64,000 bases of DNA from Mycogone perniciosa (GCA_025331125.1 JAOALB010000177.1:1-64000), one strand, 5' to 3'. Shown: positions 22,895 to 34,140, counted from the stretch's first letter. Numbers and translations are program-made. The notes: a model not told the origin generated them from the letters alone.

Positions 22895-24098
22895 GTGGCA
22901 GCGTGGTCGCGACGTCGACACCGTGGTCGTGATCGTGGCCCGTGGCCGAGGCCGAGTTGTCGTCTCTTCTCTATCGTCGTTGTGGTCGTCGTTGTTCGGC
23001 AGACAGGTTGTCGTCAGTCAAGTTGTCGTAACGCTGTCGAGTTCGGGCTTAGTGCGGAGGAGTACCAGTAGTAGCTTCGGTGGGATGGATTGATTGATAA
23101 ATGGATTGGTGGATCGATGATAATAGTGCCACTACTCCGTACCCAGGCAATAATATTAGTAGTAGCAGATCCAACAACGGAGAACAAGCCACGCCACCGC
23201 ACGTCCCAGGGAGCACTGCCCACTGCTGCTGCTGCTGCCGCTGCTGGTGGTAATATGGAGAATCGCAGCAGCGTAGCATGGCAAGTGGGAAAAGTTGGCG
23301 GATGGGCTGAGGCTTGGCGACCTATGGAAGAATAGGCCAAGTTACCCGCTGTCCTCACTATGACTGCTCTGGACCTCTCGGGTTTGCAGCCAGGGGCCGG
23401 ACGGGAGGGATCAATGGATCGTCGTGGATTCGACGTGCGCCAACTTGGGCGGCTTGCAGATGCCAAGCGCGCTGCGGGTAAGCGTCAGCAGTGTGCCCAT
23501 TCGCCAAGAAAAGCTTGGTAGCGGGAAAGGCTTTCTTTTCTTGTCTTGTCCTTGCCTTTCATTGTTTGTTGTGTTCGTGGTGCGTCTTCCAGAATCTGGT
23601 AGATGCGTTAATGCTCTTAAACAATGGATGGATTCATGTCCATAATACTATAAGTACAACTTGCAGCTAGCCGTTTGGAGTAGTACATACCTTCAGCGGG
23701 GTTGCGCCGGCACACCTCCCCTCCTGTCGCTACCACCTAGGTAGTAGTAGTCAGTACGGAGTAGTAATAGCACCTGAACTCCCATGTACGAATCAGGCAG
23801 GCCAAATAATATCATTACGGGGCAACTAAAATCATCAACATCTCTTCCTATCCTGCCTTGGCGGACAGAGTCTATTCAAATTGTTCATACACCCGAGATG
23901 CCTCTCGTCTGTTTTCCATTATGCAATATCAGTGTCCATCATCTAATAGTCTCAGTCCTTGGGCTCCAACGTCGAGAGCCAATGTCAAACGCCATGCAAA
24001 TGCTTGTGCCAATGCTGCATCATGACAAACCCCATTCCCAAATGCGCCAAACAAGATGCCAACAGTCAAAATATTACAATGCTTGCTTTCTTTCCTCT
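22895..24098. other. Intergenic palF promoter / CDC6 3' flank
   Basis: No gene is supported. It is rich in GTCGTC/GTTGTC triplets near the palF start and has a CTG-type triplet run at 23223-23247. TACTCCG/TACGGAG words lie at 23133-23141 and 23755-23763. Confidence 0.6.
23223..23247. repeat. CTG/CAG trinucleotide run
   Basis: About eight CTG-type triplets with one CCG interruption, in the presumed palF upstream region. Confidence 0.9.
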
Positions 24099-25973
24099 TT
24101 AATCCAATGCATCGCCTGACAAAATGCTTCCCAAAATGCCAGCCCCAACTCCATCCACCACCGTCTGCATCTCCTTGTCGCCCACACAGCTGGCAATCCG
24201 CTTCTCGTCACCCCCGGCAATAGTGGCTTTCCGACCACGCTTGCTAGGCGTCTGCGGTACCACTAAACTGCCAGTCTTCCCATCGACTGCGTTAACAAGT
24301 CCAAGTGTTTCGAGGCTGCCCACGACTTCACGGAATTCAGAGCTAGAAAGGGGATGAAGCACTGAATCGCGGGTGCATAGTCGGCAGTACGTGTCGAACA
24401 GGGCCTTGATGGTAGGAGCCAATGTCTGCGTCTTGCTAGGCGTTGCAGGGGCCCCCAAGGTCTTGGCCTTCGTCTTGATGTGGTTTTCGTATGCTACCAG
24501 GGAGCACAAGGCTGCCCGCTGTTGGAGGTTGAGAGCCTTAAGGCGCTGTGCAGTGCCGTTGTTGAAAGCTGCAGCTGTGACCTTGTTGAGGTGGCCGATC
24601 GATGCCCGCGGAGCCGTTTCCGCTGTTAGGGCCTTGAGTGATGTTGTCATGATCTGAAAAACGCTCCGAGATGAACCACCCGCCGAGTTTCCACCAATGT
24701 TTTCACCCAAAGGTCTCTTGGACGGTGTCAATTGTAAAAACTTCTCCCTCGCCTCCTCTTCATGCTTCGACCTGGTTTCAGTCTCAATCAGGTCCAGGGC
24801 CCGGCGGCAAATCTCAAACGCTCTGCGCAAGTCTCCCGTTTGGCTCGAGACTTTGCGGGAGCAGAGCTCGATGGCTGCGGGGTGGATAAATGGAACGAAG
24901 CCTTCTTTGCCGCCCTCGGGCATCAGCGACTTGAGTCGTGTCGTGATAATGCTCTTAACCTGAGCCGCCGTGTATGGTAGAAATGGTAGAAGCTCGGGCT
25001 TGAGGTTCTTCGACTTGAGGCGTGGCAAAAATCGGTCCGTGAGATCTAGGGCGTTGGCAATGCCAACTAGTAAAAGGTGAGAAGACTTTGCAAGTGACCA
25101 CTCGAATAGCCGGTAGAGACTCTCCAGATCCAACGTCAGAATATGGTCGATTTCATCCAAGGTAACAAGGTAGGTAGTCGACGACTTTGTTTTAGGGAAG
25201 AAGGCACGCTGCAGGGCGGAGACTGCGTCTACTTCCGATACATCGGTGGTGTCTTCTTCCAGCGCAGCGAGCAGAGTGTTGTATAAGTCTTTTGAAGACT
25301 TGATGCTCATGCAGTTGACGTACGTAGTACGGACACCCTCCATTCCGGAATAACTCTTCGTCATATCGGTGATCATGGCACTCTTTCCGGTGCCAGGCGG
25401 CCCACTAACATAGATGCATCCACCTGGTGATGATGACGAGACTCGGCTCAGAAATGTGGACAGTTGCTCTCGCTCCGATTCTCTTCCCACAAGTTGACCA
25501 GGCTCGGCTCCCCGTGCAAACAGCTGGCGAGCTTGGTGGTAGATTGTCTGGACGGTGGCCGGCGTAAGGGGAGATTGAGGAGTGAGTCGCTTGAAGAGTT
25601 TGCCAGCGGACATGACAGCATGCCGCGGCGTGGTGGGATATCCCGCAAAGACATCTCGATGTCTGGGAGTCGACGGTGTGACAGGATTCGGCTTGACCGA
25701 GGTCTGAGATTGGGTGCGCTGTCTTCTTCGCGGCGGCAGCTCCGTGAGCTCGTCTTCGGCTTCGCTCTCGTCATCGACGACATATTCGGGGTCTCGATTC
25801 TCATCGTTGAATAGTGAAGAAACAGGCTGTCTTCGGAGTCTCTTGCTTGGTGATTCATCTACAGCTGCGTGGACCCTGTCAGCTGATTTGAAGAAAAAGG
25901 GACGATGGAGTCTGATGGACTTACCAGCTTCTACAGCACTCCGAGTTCTCTTTCCCAGGGCGGAACGGGCCAT
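24099..25973 (-). CDS. CDC6: DNA replication licensing ATPase CDC6/Cdc18
   Basis: Exons 25973-25925 and 25864-24099, intron 60 nt, give 604 aa. The start MARSALGKRTRSAVEA runs across the splice into AVDESPSKRLRRQ. The disordered N-terminus has many Ser/Thr-Pro sites next to basic residues (SPSKRLRR, TPRH twice, SPLTP), the usual CDK targets for Cdc6 control. The AAA+ core has Walker A GPPGTGKS at residues 171-178 and Walker B LVTLDEID with D253-E254. A sensor-2/lid helical region and a C-terminal winged-helix domain (LCTRDSVLHPLSSSEFREVV) follow. Cdc6 joins ORC at origins and loads Cdt1-MCM in G1. ORC1 or ORC4 would be the nearest alternatives; the length, single AAA domain and CDK-site tail favour Cdc6. 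Divergent from TSPO. Confidence 0.92.
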   Translation of the reverse strand: MARSALGKRTRSAVEAGKSIRLHRPFFFKSADRVHAAVDESPSKRLRRQPVSSLFNDENRDPEYVVDDESEAEDELTELPPRRRQRTQSQTSVKPNPVTPSTPRHRDVFAGYPTTPRHAVMSAGKLFKRLTPQSPLTPATVQTIYHQARQLFARGAEPGQLVGRESEREQLSTFLSRVSSSSPGGCIYVSGPPGTGKSAMITDMTKSYSGMEGVRTTYVNCMSIKSSKDLYNTLLAALEEDTTDVSEVDAVSALQRAFFPKTKSSTTYLVTLDEIDHILTLDLESLYRLFEWSLAKSSHLLLVGIANALDLTDRFLPRLKSKNLKPELLPFLPYTAAQVKSIITTRLKSLMPEGGKEGFVPFIHPAAIELCSRKVSSQTGDLRRAFEICRRALDLIETETRSKHEEEAREKFLQLTPSKRPLGENIGGNSAGGSSRSVFQIMTTSLKALTAETAPRASIGHLNKVTAAAFNNGTAQRLKALNLQQRAALCSLVAYENHIKTKAKTLGAPATPSKTQTLAPTIKALFDTYCRLCTRDSVLHPLSSSEFREVVGSLETLGLVNAVDGKTGSLVVPQTPSKRGRKATIAGGDEKRIASCVGDKEMQTVVDGVGAGILGSILSGDALD

Positions 25974-26681
25974 TGCTGCGACGATGCCTTCCGAAAGCAA
26001 GATGCGTAGTCGTTACTAAATGCAGAACCAGGTACTTTCCTCAGATAGTATGGAGTACAATCGACAGCGTTGATGAAATCAAAAGTTGAGAAGCTGCAAC
26101 TGTGTAGGATAAAGTGGAGGAAAGCTCGGTGAGCGCCCTCGCTTGGCAATTAAAAAAGACGCTGGCGGGCCTTCCAGGGTTGATTCAGCAGCCGTGCGCA
26201 GACACGGTTTGATATCTAGGGAACAGCGCGTCGGTTCCGCGTTTAGACGCGTTCGACACGCGAAACCATTAAAGATGCGGCCCGTGCAGGTGGGGTACGT
26301 ACCACGCGACAGTTGGATCATGAAGATGGAACGATGATCAACGGCGCGCCATTCTGAAGATTAGCGCCGGAAAGTTGTTTCTGCAAGAAATCGTAGTTAA
26401 TAAGGGTCAATCCTTGAACATTGATGGTCTCCAGATTAGTAAGGTATGCAGTATTCTGTGCTTCGTACCCCGTACTCCGTATGTAGATAGATCTACTAGT
26501 ACTTCGTACTTCACATGTACAATTGGGGTATGGCGTCATAGAAGTCCTCCAACTTCAATCCTGCGGAGTACATATACTCTCTCCATTAACCAATACTCTG
26601 TATTGCTATCCCACACATCTCCAAGAAGTCAGCTGGCCGCCTCGATTATCTCGCAGTCCACCTTGCTATCCGTATCTCAAT
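25974..26681. promoter_or_regulatory. Divergent promoter region CDC6 / TSPO
   Basis: 708 bp between divergent starts. It has TACTCCG at 26473-26481 and TACTTCG/TACTTCA at 26500-26513. No MluI-type ACGCGT copy was seen beside the CDC6 start. No gene is supported. Confidence 0.5.
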
Positions 26682-27384
26682 ATGACGACCTACATCCCAG
26701 CACTCACCATCCCCTCAGCGGTGTTCCAGAATCCTGCGGCCTCCATTCTCCTCCCTATCGCATTGGGTACAGCTGTTGGCTTCGGGACCCGACGTGAGCA
26801 TCCATAGCATCTCATTAACCACTCAGAGTCCTATGCTAACAAGTAAATACAAAGCGTCTGAAACGCAAAAGACATACCTCGCCATCAAACAACCTCCTCT
26901 TCGCCCTCCACCTTGGCTCTTCGGCCCCGTCTGGACACTCCTCTATGGGTATGTCGCTTCAGCTCCTCCCCTGTCGGATCGCAATGCTAATGCTCTCACC
27001 AAAAAATAAAGCCTTATGGGCTATGCCGCCTACCGAGTCACCAACACCGGCCTCTCTCCCCTCTCTTCCCCTCAAACTGTCCAGGTGACTAAACACAGCA
27101 TGACCATATACACCATCCAGCTTGCCGTCAATCTCACCTGGATGCCCCTCTTCTTCGTCGCCAAACGACCAGTCGAAGCCACCGTCAACATCGTCACCCT
27201 CCTCGGCCTCAACGGATACCTGACGTACCTGTGGGGATCTGTAGATCATATCGCCGGCTGGTGCCAGGTTCCTTACTTGGGCTGGCTGAGCTTTGCGACA
27301 TACCTGTGTGCTGGTGCTGGGTATCTCAACAATTGGAACTTGGCTGATAAGGAGGTGTCCAAGGATAAGAAACAGCAGAAATAG
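26682..27384 (+). CDS. Translocator protein TSPO/MBR family
   Basis: Exons 26682-26793, 26855-26948 and 27012-27384 (introns 61 and 63 nt) give 192 aa. There are five hydrophobic helices: the first in ASILLPIALGTAVGFG, the second in the family hallmark PPPWLFGPVWTLLYGLMGYAAY, which is rebuilt by the splice GG|C, then helices around TIYTIQLAVNLTWMPLFF, ATVNIVTLLGLNGYLTYLW and GWLSFATYLCAGAGYLNNW. The QKTYLAIKQPPLRPP loop is also typical. TSPO proteins sit in the outer mitochondrial or other endomembranes and bind tetrapyrroles and sterols. The C-terminus is short and lysine-rich. Convergent with the ORT1 gene with 300 bp between stops. Start codon chosen as the only ATG giving a full first helix. 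Confidence 0.9.
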
Positions 27385-27684
27385 GACGATGCTTGCTGCG
27401 ATCTGGCGTCGTAAGAGTCTTGCGTCAATAGCGACGATGATTATGATGGTCAATAATAGTATGGGGATCACAATGTCTATAATGAGGCCTCAATCGCTCC
27501 TCCGTTCTATATACAACTCTCCCTCCCTTCTACATAACCTGTAACCGTATCTCCTTTTTTGAAACATAACGCCATTTACATGCCTCTCAAGTTAAACCAA
27601 CCCCGCCCCAAATGCCCGCGTAATAACAGCCCGTGTATAAGAAAAACTCGCTTATAAATATGTCTAATGACTCCAAAACGAAGT

Positions 27685-28741
27685 TCATTGCATGGGGAAG
27701 TGTCGCTTCAGGCCATCATATACCATGAAAATGAATGCTGAGCTAGGCGCCGCCCTGGCGCTTGTGATACCGCAGCCGCGGTACAGTCCTCGCAAACCAT
27801 GGTGGTGCCAGATGGCCAACCCTTCGCTCCAAAAGGTTCTCTTTTGATGAGAGCTGCCGAGTGGCATGGTTTGCATCCGGGACTTGATGGTGTCGGCAGG
27901 GAAGAACAAGAAGTTATATGAGACACCACCGGATGCTCCCGCAAGAGCTTGCTGCCACAGCGGGAGCGGCTTTGACAGGATCGCCTGTCGCTCTGATTCA
28001 GAGGACACTGATCGCGTCTTCAATCTATAAAACGCCTTCGTCACTGTCTCTTTGGCGCCAAACCAAGCTGAACAGCCTCCTGACTCTCTGATCAAAGTTC
28101 CAATTTGACCATGCCAAAAGCCTCTAAGCCCCTCGTGTCGGAATATATCTCGGATGACGGGCAATGGTCGCAGTGGGGTTGCTGGAACACCCTCAGCGAG
28201 CGTTGGCACTTGGATCTTGCATTTGACCAATTCGATTGGTGTAAGAACAAATGAAGTGAACATGCCAGAGATTGCACCGGTAAGCCATAGAGATGACAGA
28301 GGTAGCTCTTTATCTCGGAAAGCCCAGCCGACCTTGTAAAGCAATTCTCGACCTGCGCTCTCGAAGAGAAACAAACAGCCTGTTTCCGCCGCTGCGCCAA
28401 CGAGCGGAGCACTGATGCCTCGGTATAAGCCTAGTAGGCCATCGGATTTTATAGATTGTCTGAAGCAGTCCAAGGGACCGCTGTATCGTAAGGGCAGGTG
28501 GTCGGGCTGGCTCTGGAGTCGGACCTTGACGGTGTCGAAAGGGTACTCGATGTATTTGCCCGCAACGCCGGCGACCTGCGCCATTCAGTAATAAGCTCTA
28601 CATGTAGTTGCAAAGATTCAGCAGACTCACTGATCCGTAGACAATATCCTCGACCACATCCATAACAGCGGTCTTTCCTCGGACCGCCAACTCAGAGGGA
28701 CTGGCAGCCGAAGCACTCACGGCGATTGAGGTCGGTTCCAT
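27685..28741 (-). CDS. Mitochondrial ornithine carrier (ORT1/ARG11/AmcA type)
   Basis: Exons 28741-28631 and 28575-27685, intron 55 nt, give 333 aa. The N-terminal exon (MEPTSIAVSASAASPSE...VEDIVYGS) joins to VAGVAGKYIEYPFDTVKVRLQ. Three carrier repeats show signatures PFDTVKVRLQ, PIELVKCKIQ and PADTIKSRMQ. The segment GFWHGQIGTLIRESGGCSAWFGAKETV carries the Arg-Glu-Ser-Gly-Gly pattern of the basic amino acid/ornithine branch. The carrier exports ornithine made in the matrix to the cytosol for arginine synthesis. Family membership is certain; substrate is inferred from resemblance to yeast Ort1 and A. nidulans AmcA, and another basic amino acid or carnitine-like substrate cannot be excluded. 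Confidence 0.87.
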
Positions 28742-30450
28742 ATCGCGAATATGCGCCGACGACGGAAAAGAGAGGGAGAGAGAAAGAGAAAGAGAAAATC
28801 GATATTTCCCTCAGAGTTCGTCTTCAGTCCCTAGCTTAACCCCCCTCTTCCTGTTGGAGCGGGGGGAAGCAGGCTGGAAAGAGAACAATGAACACAGCCG
28901 CACGACCTATAGGAACAGGCTATAGTCGCCTTTATAAGTAAACCGAGCCCAGGTCTAGCAGAAAGAAGAAGTAGAATTGTAAAAAAGCGCTCTACGTGGG
29001 GCAGCAAGTTCGCATTTTGCGGCGCGCAACCACACCCACACGGACGGAAGAGCAGGGGCTTCTGCAAGGAGTTCCGAGGGAGGCCTTAGGACATAGTGTT
29101 CGAGGGATTTTTGTGAATGGAGAAACAAATATATGACAAATCGAAGCGTCACAACATAGTAAAAAGGGTGGCACAATTGTATTCGAGGAGGAAGGGCCAA
29201 AATTGTTGCGACCAATTTGGTTGAGGCGGCATGGCGCAGCGGGCTGTCTGTCTCACGGAGAATACGTCGTGACAGCAAAATTTCCTACCAAATCTTATCG
29301 ATAGGGGCGCATTTCGACCTTGTACTCGGTACTCCGATCCTTGTGTCTGCCGAAGTCGGTTTACGAATAATACCGGGTATTATCCTTGTAGCTCTGTGGG
29401 TGTGGATGGACTAACGGGCTCATAGTACCGGCACTAGTGGGCAAGCTGACATCTCCCCGATATCCGGGCACATGGATGTACTCTGAACGAGTGCTCGTAC
29501 GCGCTTGCATGTCTACACTCCCATCTGCTAGCAAGTGTTTCAGTGTTCTCGCCATTACGTTCTGAAATGGCGTTTGCAAATACGAGTATTAGAGCTGAGC
29601 TGAGGCTGCTCCTCTGTCAACGTACATACATATGGTACCTTTTCCGAGTTCGTTCTCTGGCAATGTAGTCGCAACACTGCGCGGACTGGCGAATGACATA
29701 TGTAGAATCGAGGCCAACATGTGGTGCTAGAGCTAGCAACTGTTAAATATTATATATATTACTCCATACTCCCTGCAGCGGAAGGATTTATAGCTCATTG
29801 CCAAAAACGGATTCGAGCTTAGAAGACAGAAAACCACGCAGTCGCGTCACAAAAGGGGTCACGGAGCTCAATAGATTTCCCCGCGTTGTTGGCCTAGTTG
29901 CTCCGTAAGGTGTAATTCTAAGCGAGCTGTTCCTGGCCTTACGAGTACGTCTCGTCGCAAAATCACAGTTAGTCTAAGAATTACCCAGAAACCGCCGCAA
30001 GATCCACATACTTACGAAGTACATACATGGAAATGGCCAATAAGGTAGTCCATGCCCGTGTGAATATCCATGTGATCTACTCGTAGTAGAGCGAATTTGG
30101 TGATCCCGGAATCCTAGGAAGAGATGATTTTCCCTTTCTCACACACATTTAGACGACATGAGGGATTTCTCATCGTTGCCCTGGGACAATAACCCGAATC
30201 AACCAAGGAAACAGTGAAGCCCGCGCAGTTATACAAGGGCTCGCTATAAGGTGGCCGTTCCTTGAACACTAGACTTTGCAATTGATAACATAAACTCCTT
30301 TCCCTTTGACTAATTGACCAAGGCCTACTATTACAGTCAGCAAGGCGAGCCAAGATCTTCGCGGCGTCCAGGTATCCAATTGCAAAACTCTGGTACTTTG
30401 ATATACAAGATGGGCACCCATTCAACAAATGACATTCTGCCGAAAGTCGT
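28742..30450. other. 1.7-kb intergenic, no gene seen
   Basis: ORT1 promoter region (GA-rich run at about 28769-28798) and SHR3 3' flank. TACTCGG/TACTCCG words lie at 29323-29336 and TACTCCA/TACTCCC at 29760-29773. A 104-codon open frame on the minus strand (30114-30428) shows no family resemblance. Confidence 0.6.
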
Positions 30451-31146
30451 TTACTGCTTCTTCTTAGCAGAACCCTCCTTCTTCACCGCCTCCTTCTCAT
30501 CATCCGCATCCCTCTTCTCAGCATACCACTGCCCCGCCTGGAGCACCAATATGCCAACCATGACCAGCGCCAAAATCGTGTTGCTCGCCGCCAGCACCTT
30601 CAAACTATCCTCCCGGCCCAGGATGAGCTCGCCATCAAACCGTCCCTCAGCAGTCTTAAACTCCTCCGTATGCCAGACACCAGAGCTAACAGTGCGCAAA
30701 CCCTTGACGATGTTGGCGATATAGACGGCCACGCCGATGAGGTACAAAATCAGAGAGGCGCCGTCAAACAAGAAGTTGGCCTCGCTGGGGCGGAAGAGCT
30801 TGATGAACAGGCCAAGGAAGCCCACGCTCACCACGATGTTGAGCAGGCGGCCGATGAGTGGTGGCGACTGGTGGAGGAATGTGAGGTGCGTTTCTAGTTG
30901 GTCATAGTAGTCCGCGGCAACGGGTTCTTTGGTCCATAGGAGGGGGAAGTCGTATGGGAAGTATGCAAAGAGAATCCCAAGGAAGAAGCATGTCGCTGGC
31001 TGGATGTTAGCATTTTTTGCAAAGGCTGTGGCGCAGGAGCGGGGAGAGAACGGACGGCCAATAATCATGAATGTCGCAAAGGATGAGGATCCGCGGTAGT
31101 CCTTGGACTTGGTGGTCTTAGACCAATCGATATATGAATTCATCAT
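30451..31146 (-). CDS. SHR3: ER packaging chaperone SHR3
   Basis: Exons 31146-31056 and 30995-30451, intron 60 nt (donor GTCCGT, acceptor second of two CAG), give 211 aa. The splice rebuilds FATFMIIGPTCFFLGILFAYFPYDFPLLW, the family start. Four membrane helices follow, with a luminal loop between the first two. The C-terminus is charged and ends KKKQ, which fits the KKxx COPI retrieval signal. Shr3 sits in the ER membrane and keeps amino acid permeases from misfolding before COPII packing. The ATG at 31146 is followed at once by a second ATG; either may be used. Upstream in-frame sequence reads as leader. Divergent from the WSC gene with 549 bp between starts. Confidence 0.9.
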   Translation of the reverse strand: MMNSYIDWSKTTKSKDYRGSSSFATFMIIGRPFSPRSCATAFAKNANIQPATCFFLGILFAYFPYDFPLLWTKEPVAADYYDQLETHLTFLHQSPPLIGRLLNIVVSVGFLGLFIKLFRPSEANFLFDGASLILYLIGVAVYIANIVKGLRTVSSGVWHTEEFKTAEGRFDGELILGREDSLKVLAASNTILALVMVGILVLQAGQWYAEKRDADDEKEAVKKEGSAKKKQ

Positions 31147-31695
31147 GGTGGATAGGTGAGGGATAAGTCGTTCTTTGCGCGCACTTCGTAGAATCAGAAT
31201 CGCAGCGGTGCTTGTTCGTGAGAACTTGGAAACAAAACACACTGTTGCGACGTGGGGGAAAGTTGTCAAGATTTCAAGCTTCTCCACGATGCTTGTAGTT
31301 GATGTGGGGAGTGGGGGAGTTGAGTTGTGCGAGTCTCGCCTAATAAGTGCACGTACTTGAATCAGTTAGGCTGCCGGGTGCTAATTCATCATGGCTACTA
31401 ACGCGAACAGGTAGCGCAACATTCAGCACGATAATACTGAATGCGACGTCTTGGCGATGCAACTGGCCAGGCGATTCCGCAGCTCGGTTTTTGTTTTTAC
31501 GAGTATTTGCCTTCTTTCGCGTTGTCAGGGGCCTCATCTTCCCTCTGTAGCTATAACTGTCCAATTTTGCATAGTGACACCTTTTTCCTAGGACGCATTG
31601 TTGGCGATTATGTGCTACTATGCACTACACTTACAACAACGAATCCTAGATATCAACCATACCGTTCACTCAGGCACGCGTTCTATTAGCTCGCC
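31147..31695. promoter_or_regulatory. Divergent promoter region SHR3 / WSC gene
   Basis: 549 bp between divergent starts. No gene and no recognised site. Confidence 0.45.
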
Positions 31696-32234
31696 ATGAT
31701 CCCTCTAATACGCCTCCTCTGGCCATTGGCCTTACTAATCTCTCTCGCCTACGCCTCCAACACGGTATCAATCTACAACGACTCCAAGAAATACCGCTAC
31801 TACGGGTGCTACAATGAAACGACACAGGTCGCCGGCTCCGCCGAGACGCGCGCCCTAGACCGCGGCATCAACCAGAGCAAACCAGGCGTCATGACGGTGC
31901 CCATCTGCCTCGCCTTTTGTGGAAACGGAGATACCGAATACCGCTACGCCGGGCTAGAATGGTCACGGTAAGTCTCATTTTACAGACCGTTAGATGAGAA
32001 GTCTAAAGTGCTGACGGTGGAGACGATAGGGAATGTTGGTGCTCACAAACGTTGGCGGGCATCGCAACGAAACTCGATGACAGTGCTTGTAATTTCCCTT
32101 GCGAAGGAGATAACAGCACGGCTTGTGGTGGCTCTTTGAAGTTGAGTGTCTATCGTGTCTCTGCTGCGGGCGCACTCTCGGTGTCAAAGCTTTTGATCGC
32201 TTCTAGCGCTGTCCTGGCGCTTTTACTCTCCTAA
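31696..32234 (+). CDS. WSC-domain cell-surface protein, GPI candidate
   Basis: Exons 31696-31967 and 32030-32234, intron 62 nt, give 158 aa. A signal peptide (MIPLIRLLWPLALLISLAYA) precedes one WSC domain with the eight expected Cys: YYGCYNETT, PICLAFC, SRECWC (rebuilt by the splice), SACNFPC and TACGG. A short Ser/Ala linker follows and then a hydrophobic tail (LLIASSAVLALLLS) with no basic stop-transfer, which is the pattern of a GPI-anchor signal rather than a signalling WSC sensor. WSC domains bind fungal wall glycans. It lacks the long Ser/Thr stalk and cytosolic tail of Wsc1-type stress sensors, so it is probably a wall or membrane surface protein. The function is not known. Confidence 0.85.
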
Positions 32235-32731
32235 TTACATAGCCAATTAGTACTCGAAACTATGATTTATATATCAACTCGTGGGCCCTGAGATATAGTA
32301 ATTGTATAGTGGGTTCGTTGGGACAGACTGATCTGGTATACCCTCTATTTGTGATATTGTTAGGTGTGTTTTTTGTGATGGGTTACTGCTTGAGATCGAT
32401 GATGATGGATATTATAACGCAGTTGAACTTCCTTCATCGAAGGCAGTTGCATATCTTTACCTAATCGATACAGAGGCTATTGGGGAGAAGATGGTAAAGC
32501 TCTTATGGCTTGATTCTCATGGAAAAATTGATGGTGAACAATTGCCAATTATACCACCGAAGCTTTGCAAGCGCTTCGCCAAAGTCGCGGCCGAAATGCC
32601 AATAGTCGAGGCCAGGATCCTTACAGCAGGACTCTATACTATCTCAATAAAATAATTACCATTCTAGATCAATCAATCGACTTGTAATGAATCTCCCACC
32701 CAAAAATCATGATGACGCATGTATTATGCCC
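32235..32731. other. Intergenic with an ATG-less open frame
   Basis: Between convergent WSC and HCNGP genes. An open frame on + from 32332 to a TAA at 32653-32655 (107 codons) has no initial ATG; see the separate entry. No other gene. Confidence 0.5.
32332..32655 (+). pseudogene. Possible gene relic or unrecognised 3' exon
   Basis: An open frame of 107 codons ends in TAA at 32653. It has no ATG near its 5' end (first at 32491) and a TGA bounds it on the left. The translation is protein-like, with alternating hydrophobic and charged residues (for example KMVKLLWLDSHGKIDGEQ), unlike the low-complexity frames of the other gaps. I do not recognise it. A splice acceptor (TTAG at 32360-32363) could make it a terminal exon, but I found no matching first exon. 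It may equally be chance. Confidence 0.25.
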
Positions 32732-33678
32732 CTACCTCCACCCTCCTTTCCGTTTCTCTCCCCTGCTGGCTAATCCTCCTGTACCAACAGAACTCCCACC
32801 TGATGCAGTCACAGACGGCACAAAGTCGATAGCACTCCGACTACCACTGGCCTTATCGGCCTCCTTCTCTTTCGAAACCTTTTCCCTGGTCTTTTTCAGG
32901 CGATCCCTGAACGCCCAGTCTGGAAACGCCTTGGGGTCCCACAGGTCCGTCGGCAGCGTCGTCTCATACTGGCCCGCCTCGTCGATCTCCACAAAGGCCA
33001 GGAGTTTATCCATCAGCGCGGGGTTCCTGAGAGTCGTAGACTTCTCGAGCTTGGAGTTGAAGTGCGTGCCTTTCTTCTTGAGCTGGAGAAACTGCTCGAA
33101 CTTCTTGTTGGCGTCTGGGGGAGGGGAGCCTGGGGGAGAGGGTGGAATGTCTAGGTTGGGCACGGACGGGAGGGTGAGATGATGGATGAGGGCGCGGTTG
33201 GTGGAGTATGGGGATTGGGGGGCTTCGATTGAATCTTCTTCTTCTTCGTAGGTGGTGATGGAGGTATCGGCTGGTGGGAGAGATGGCCCTATGGGTGCGG
33301 CGCTTTGAGGCGTAGGGCCAATAAGTGCTGGGGGTTCTTCATGTTTTGAATCATGTTGTTGTTGAGTTGGTGTAGATTCTTTCAATAGCGCTGTATTCGA
33401 TTAGCGTTTGATGTCCTCTCTTTTTGAAGAATAATTGTGAGATTTTGTCAAGGTTTGGTTGAAAGCTGGGCCACTCACCAGGCTGATGCTCATCCTTCTT
33501 TTCAGCCTCATCTTGAGCTGCTGCCTGTGCAGCTACCTAGTTATCGGCATGTTAGTGATGGCTATAACACAGAAAGACCATCATATTTATATACCTTTTG
33601 GACCTCTTTCTTTTCAGACCGGGGCCTCTCTTCCTCTCCCTCGTCATCACTACTCGCATATCCCACAAGCCCAGCCAT
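32732..33678 (-). CDS. HCNGP-family (SAP30BP-like) protein
   Basis: Exons 33678-33595, 33536-33479 and 33390-32732 (introns 58 and 88 nt) give 266 aa. The N-terminus MAGLVGYASSDDEGEEERP is the usual start of HCNGP proteins. A Pro/Glu-rich middle leads into the conserved HCNGP region: PNLDIPPSPPGSPPPDANKK, FLQLKKKGTHFNSKLEKSTT, and LMDKLLAFVEIDEAGQYETT then LPTDLWDPKAF. A basic tail follows. The human homolog SAP30BP works with RBM17 in splicing of short introns and was also described as a transcription co-regulator (family knowledge). Its gene is divergent from PRP5 with only 462 bp between starts, so two splicing-related genes may share a promoter. Confidence 0.88.
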
Positions 33679-34140
33679 TGTCTATGACCTGCGCACACGA
33701 CACAAAGACTTGAAAGTCGATGTCTGTGATGAACGCGACGAGCCGCTGTGACCTGATAAGGACTAGCGCAGTACGCCAAATCGCGATCTTTCCACTCTTG
33801 GGGCGGTAAAGCTTCGGCTAGTCTTGAGTGCCGACCTTCAGGTTTGCCTTCTTGAGACGATCATGGTGATTACACGCCCCTCTTCATCAACTGTCAACAC
33901 CTGCACGTCATATCAAATTCTCCAATTCCTCTGCTGGTTTTGAGGACTGGCTTTATATGAGGGCCAGAGCACCGGATTAATTGATCTAATCCTAGGCTGC
34001 GTGCGACCGACCCGACCCCACACCTGGATCTTGCTTCGGGCCGCCCGCTTCCATAGCCAAAGCCTTTTGCATTACCTCGCAGAAAAAAAAGTAGTTCTCA
34101 CCACAACGTAGTGTCTTGCTGAGCCTGCGAGACCACAACA
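33679..34140. promoter_or_regulatory. Divergent promoter region HCNGP / PRP5
   Basis: 462 bp between starts of two splicing-related genes. No named site recognised; no gene. Confidence 0.5.

Noticed and set aside
29218..29300. tRNA-like GGCATGGCGCAGCGGG stretch
   Set aside because: No T-loop (GGTTCGA-type), no matching acceptor stem and no anticodon arm could be built.
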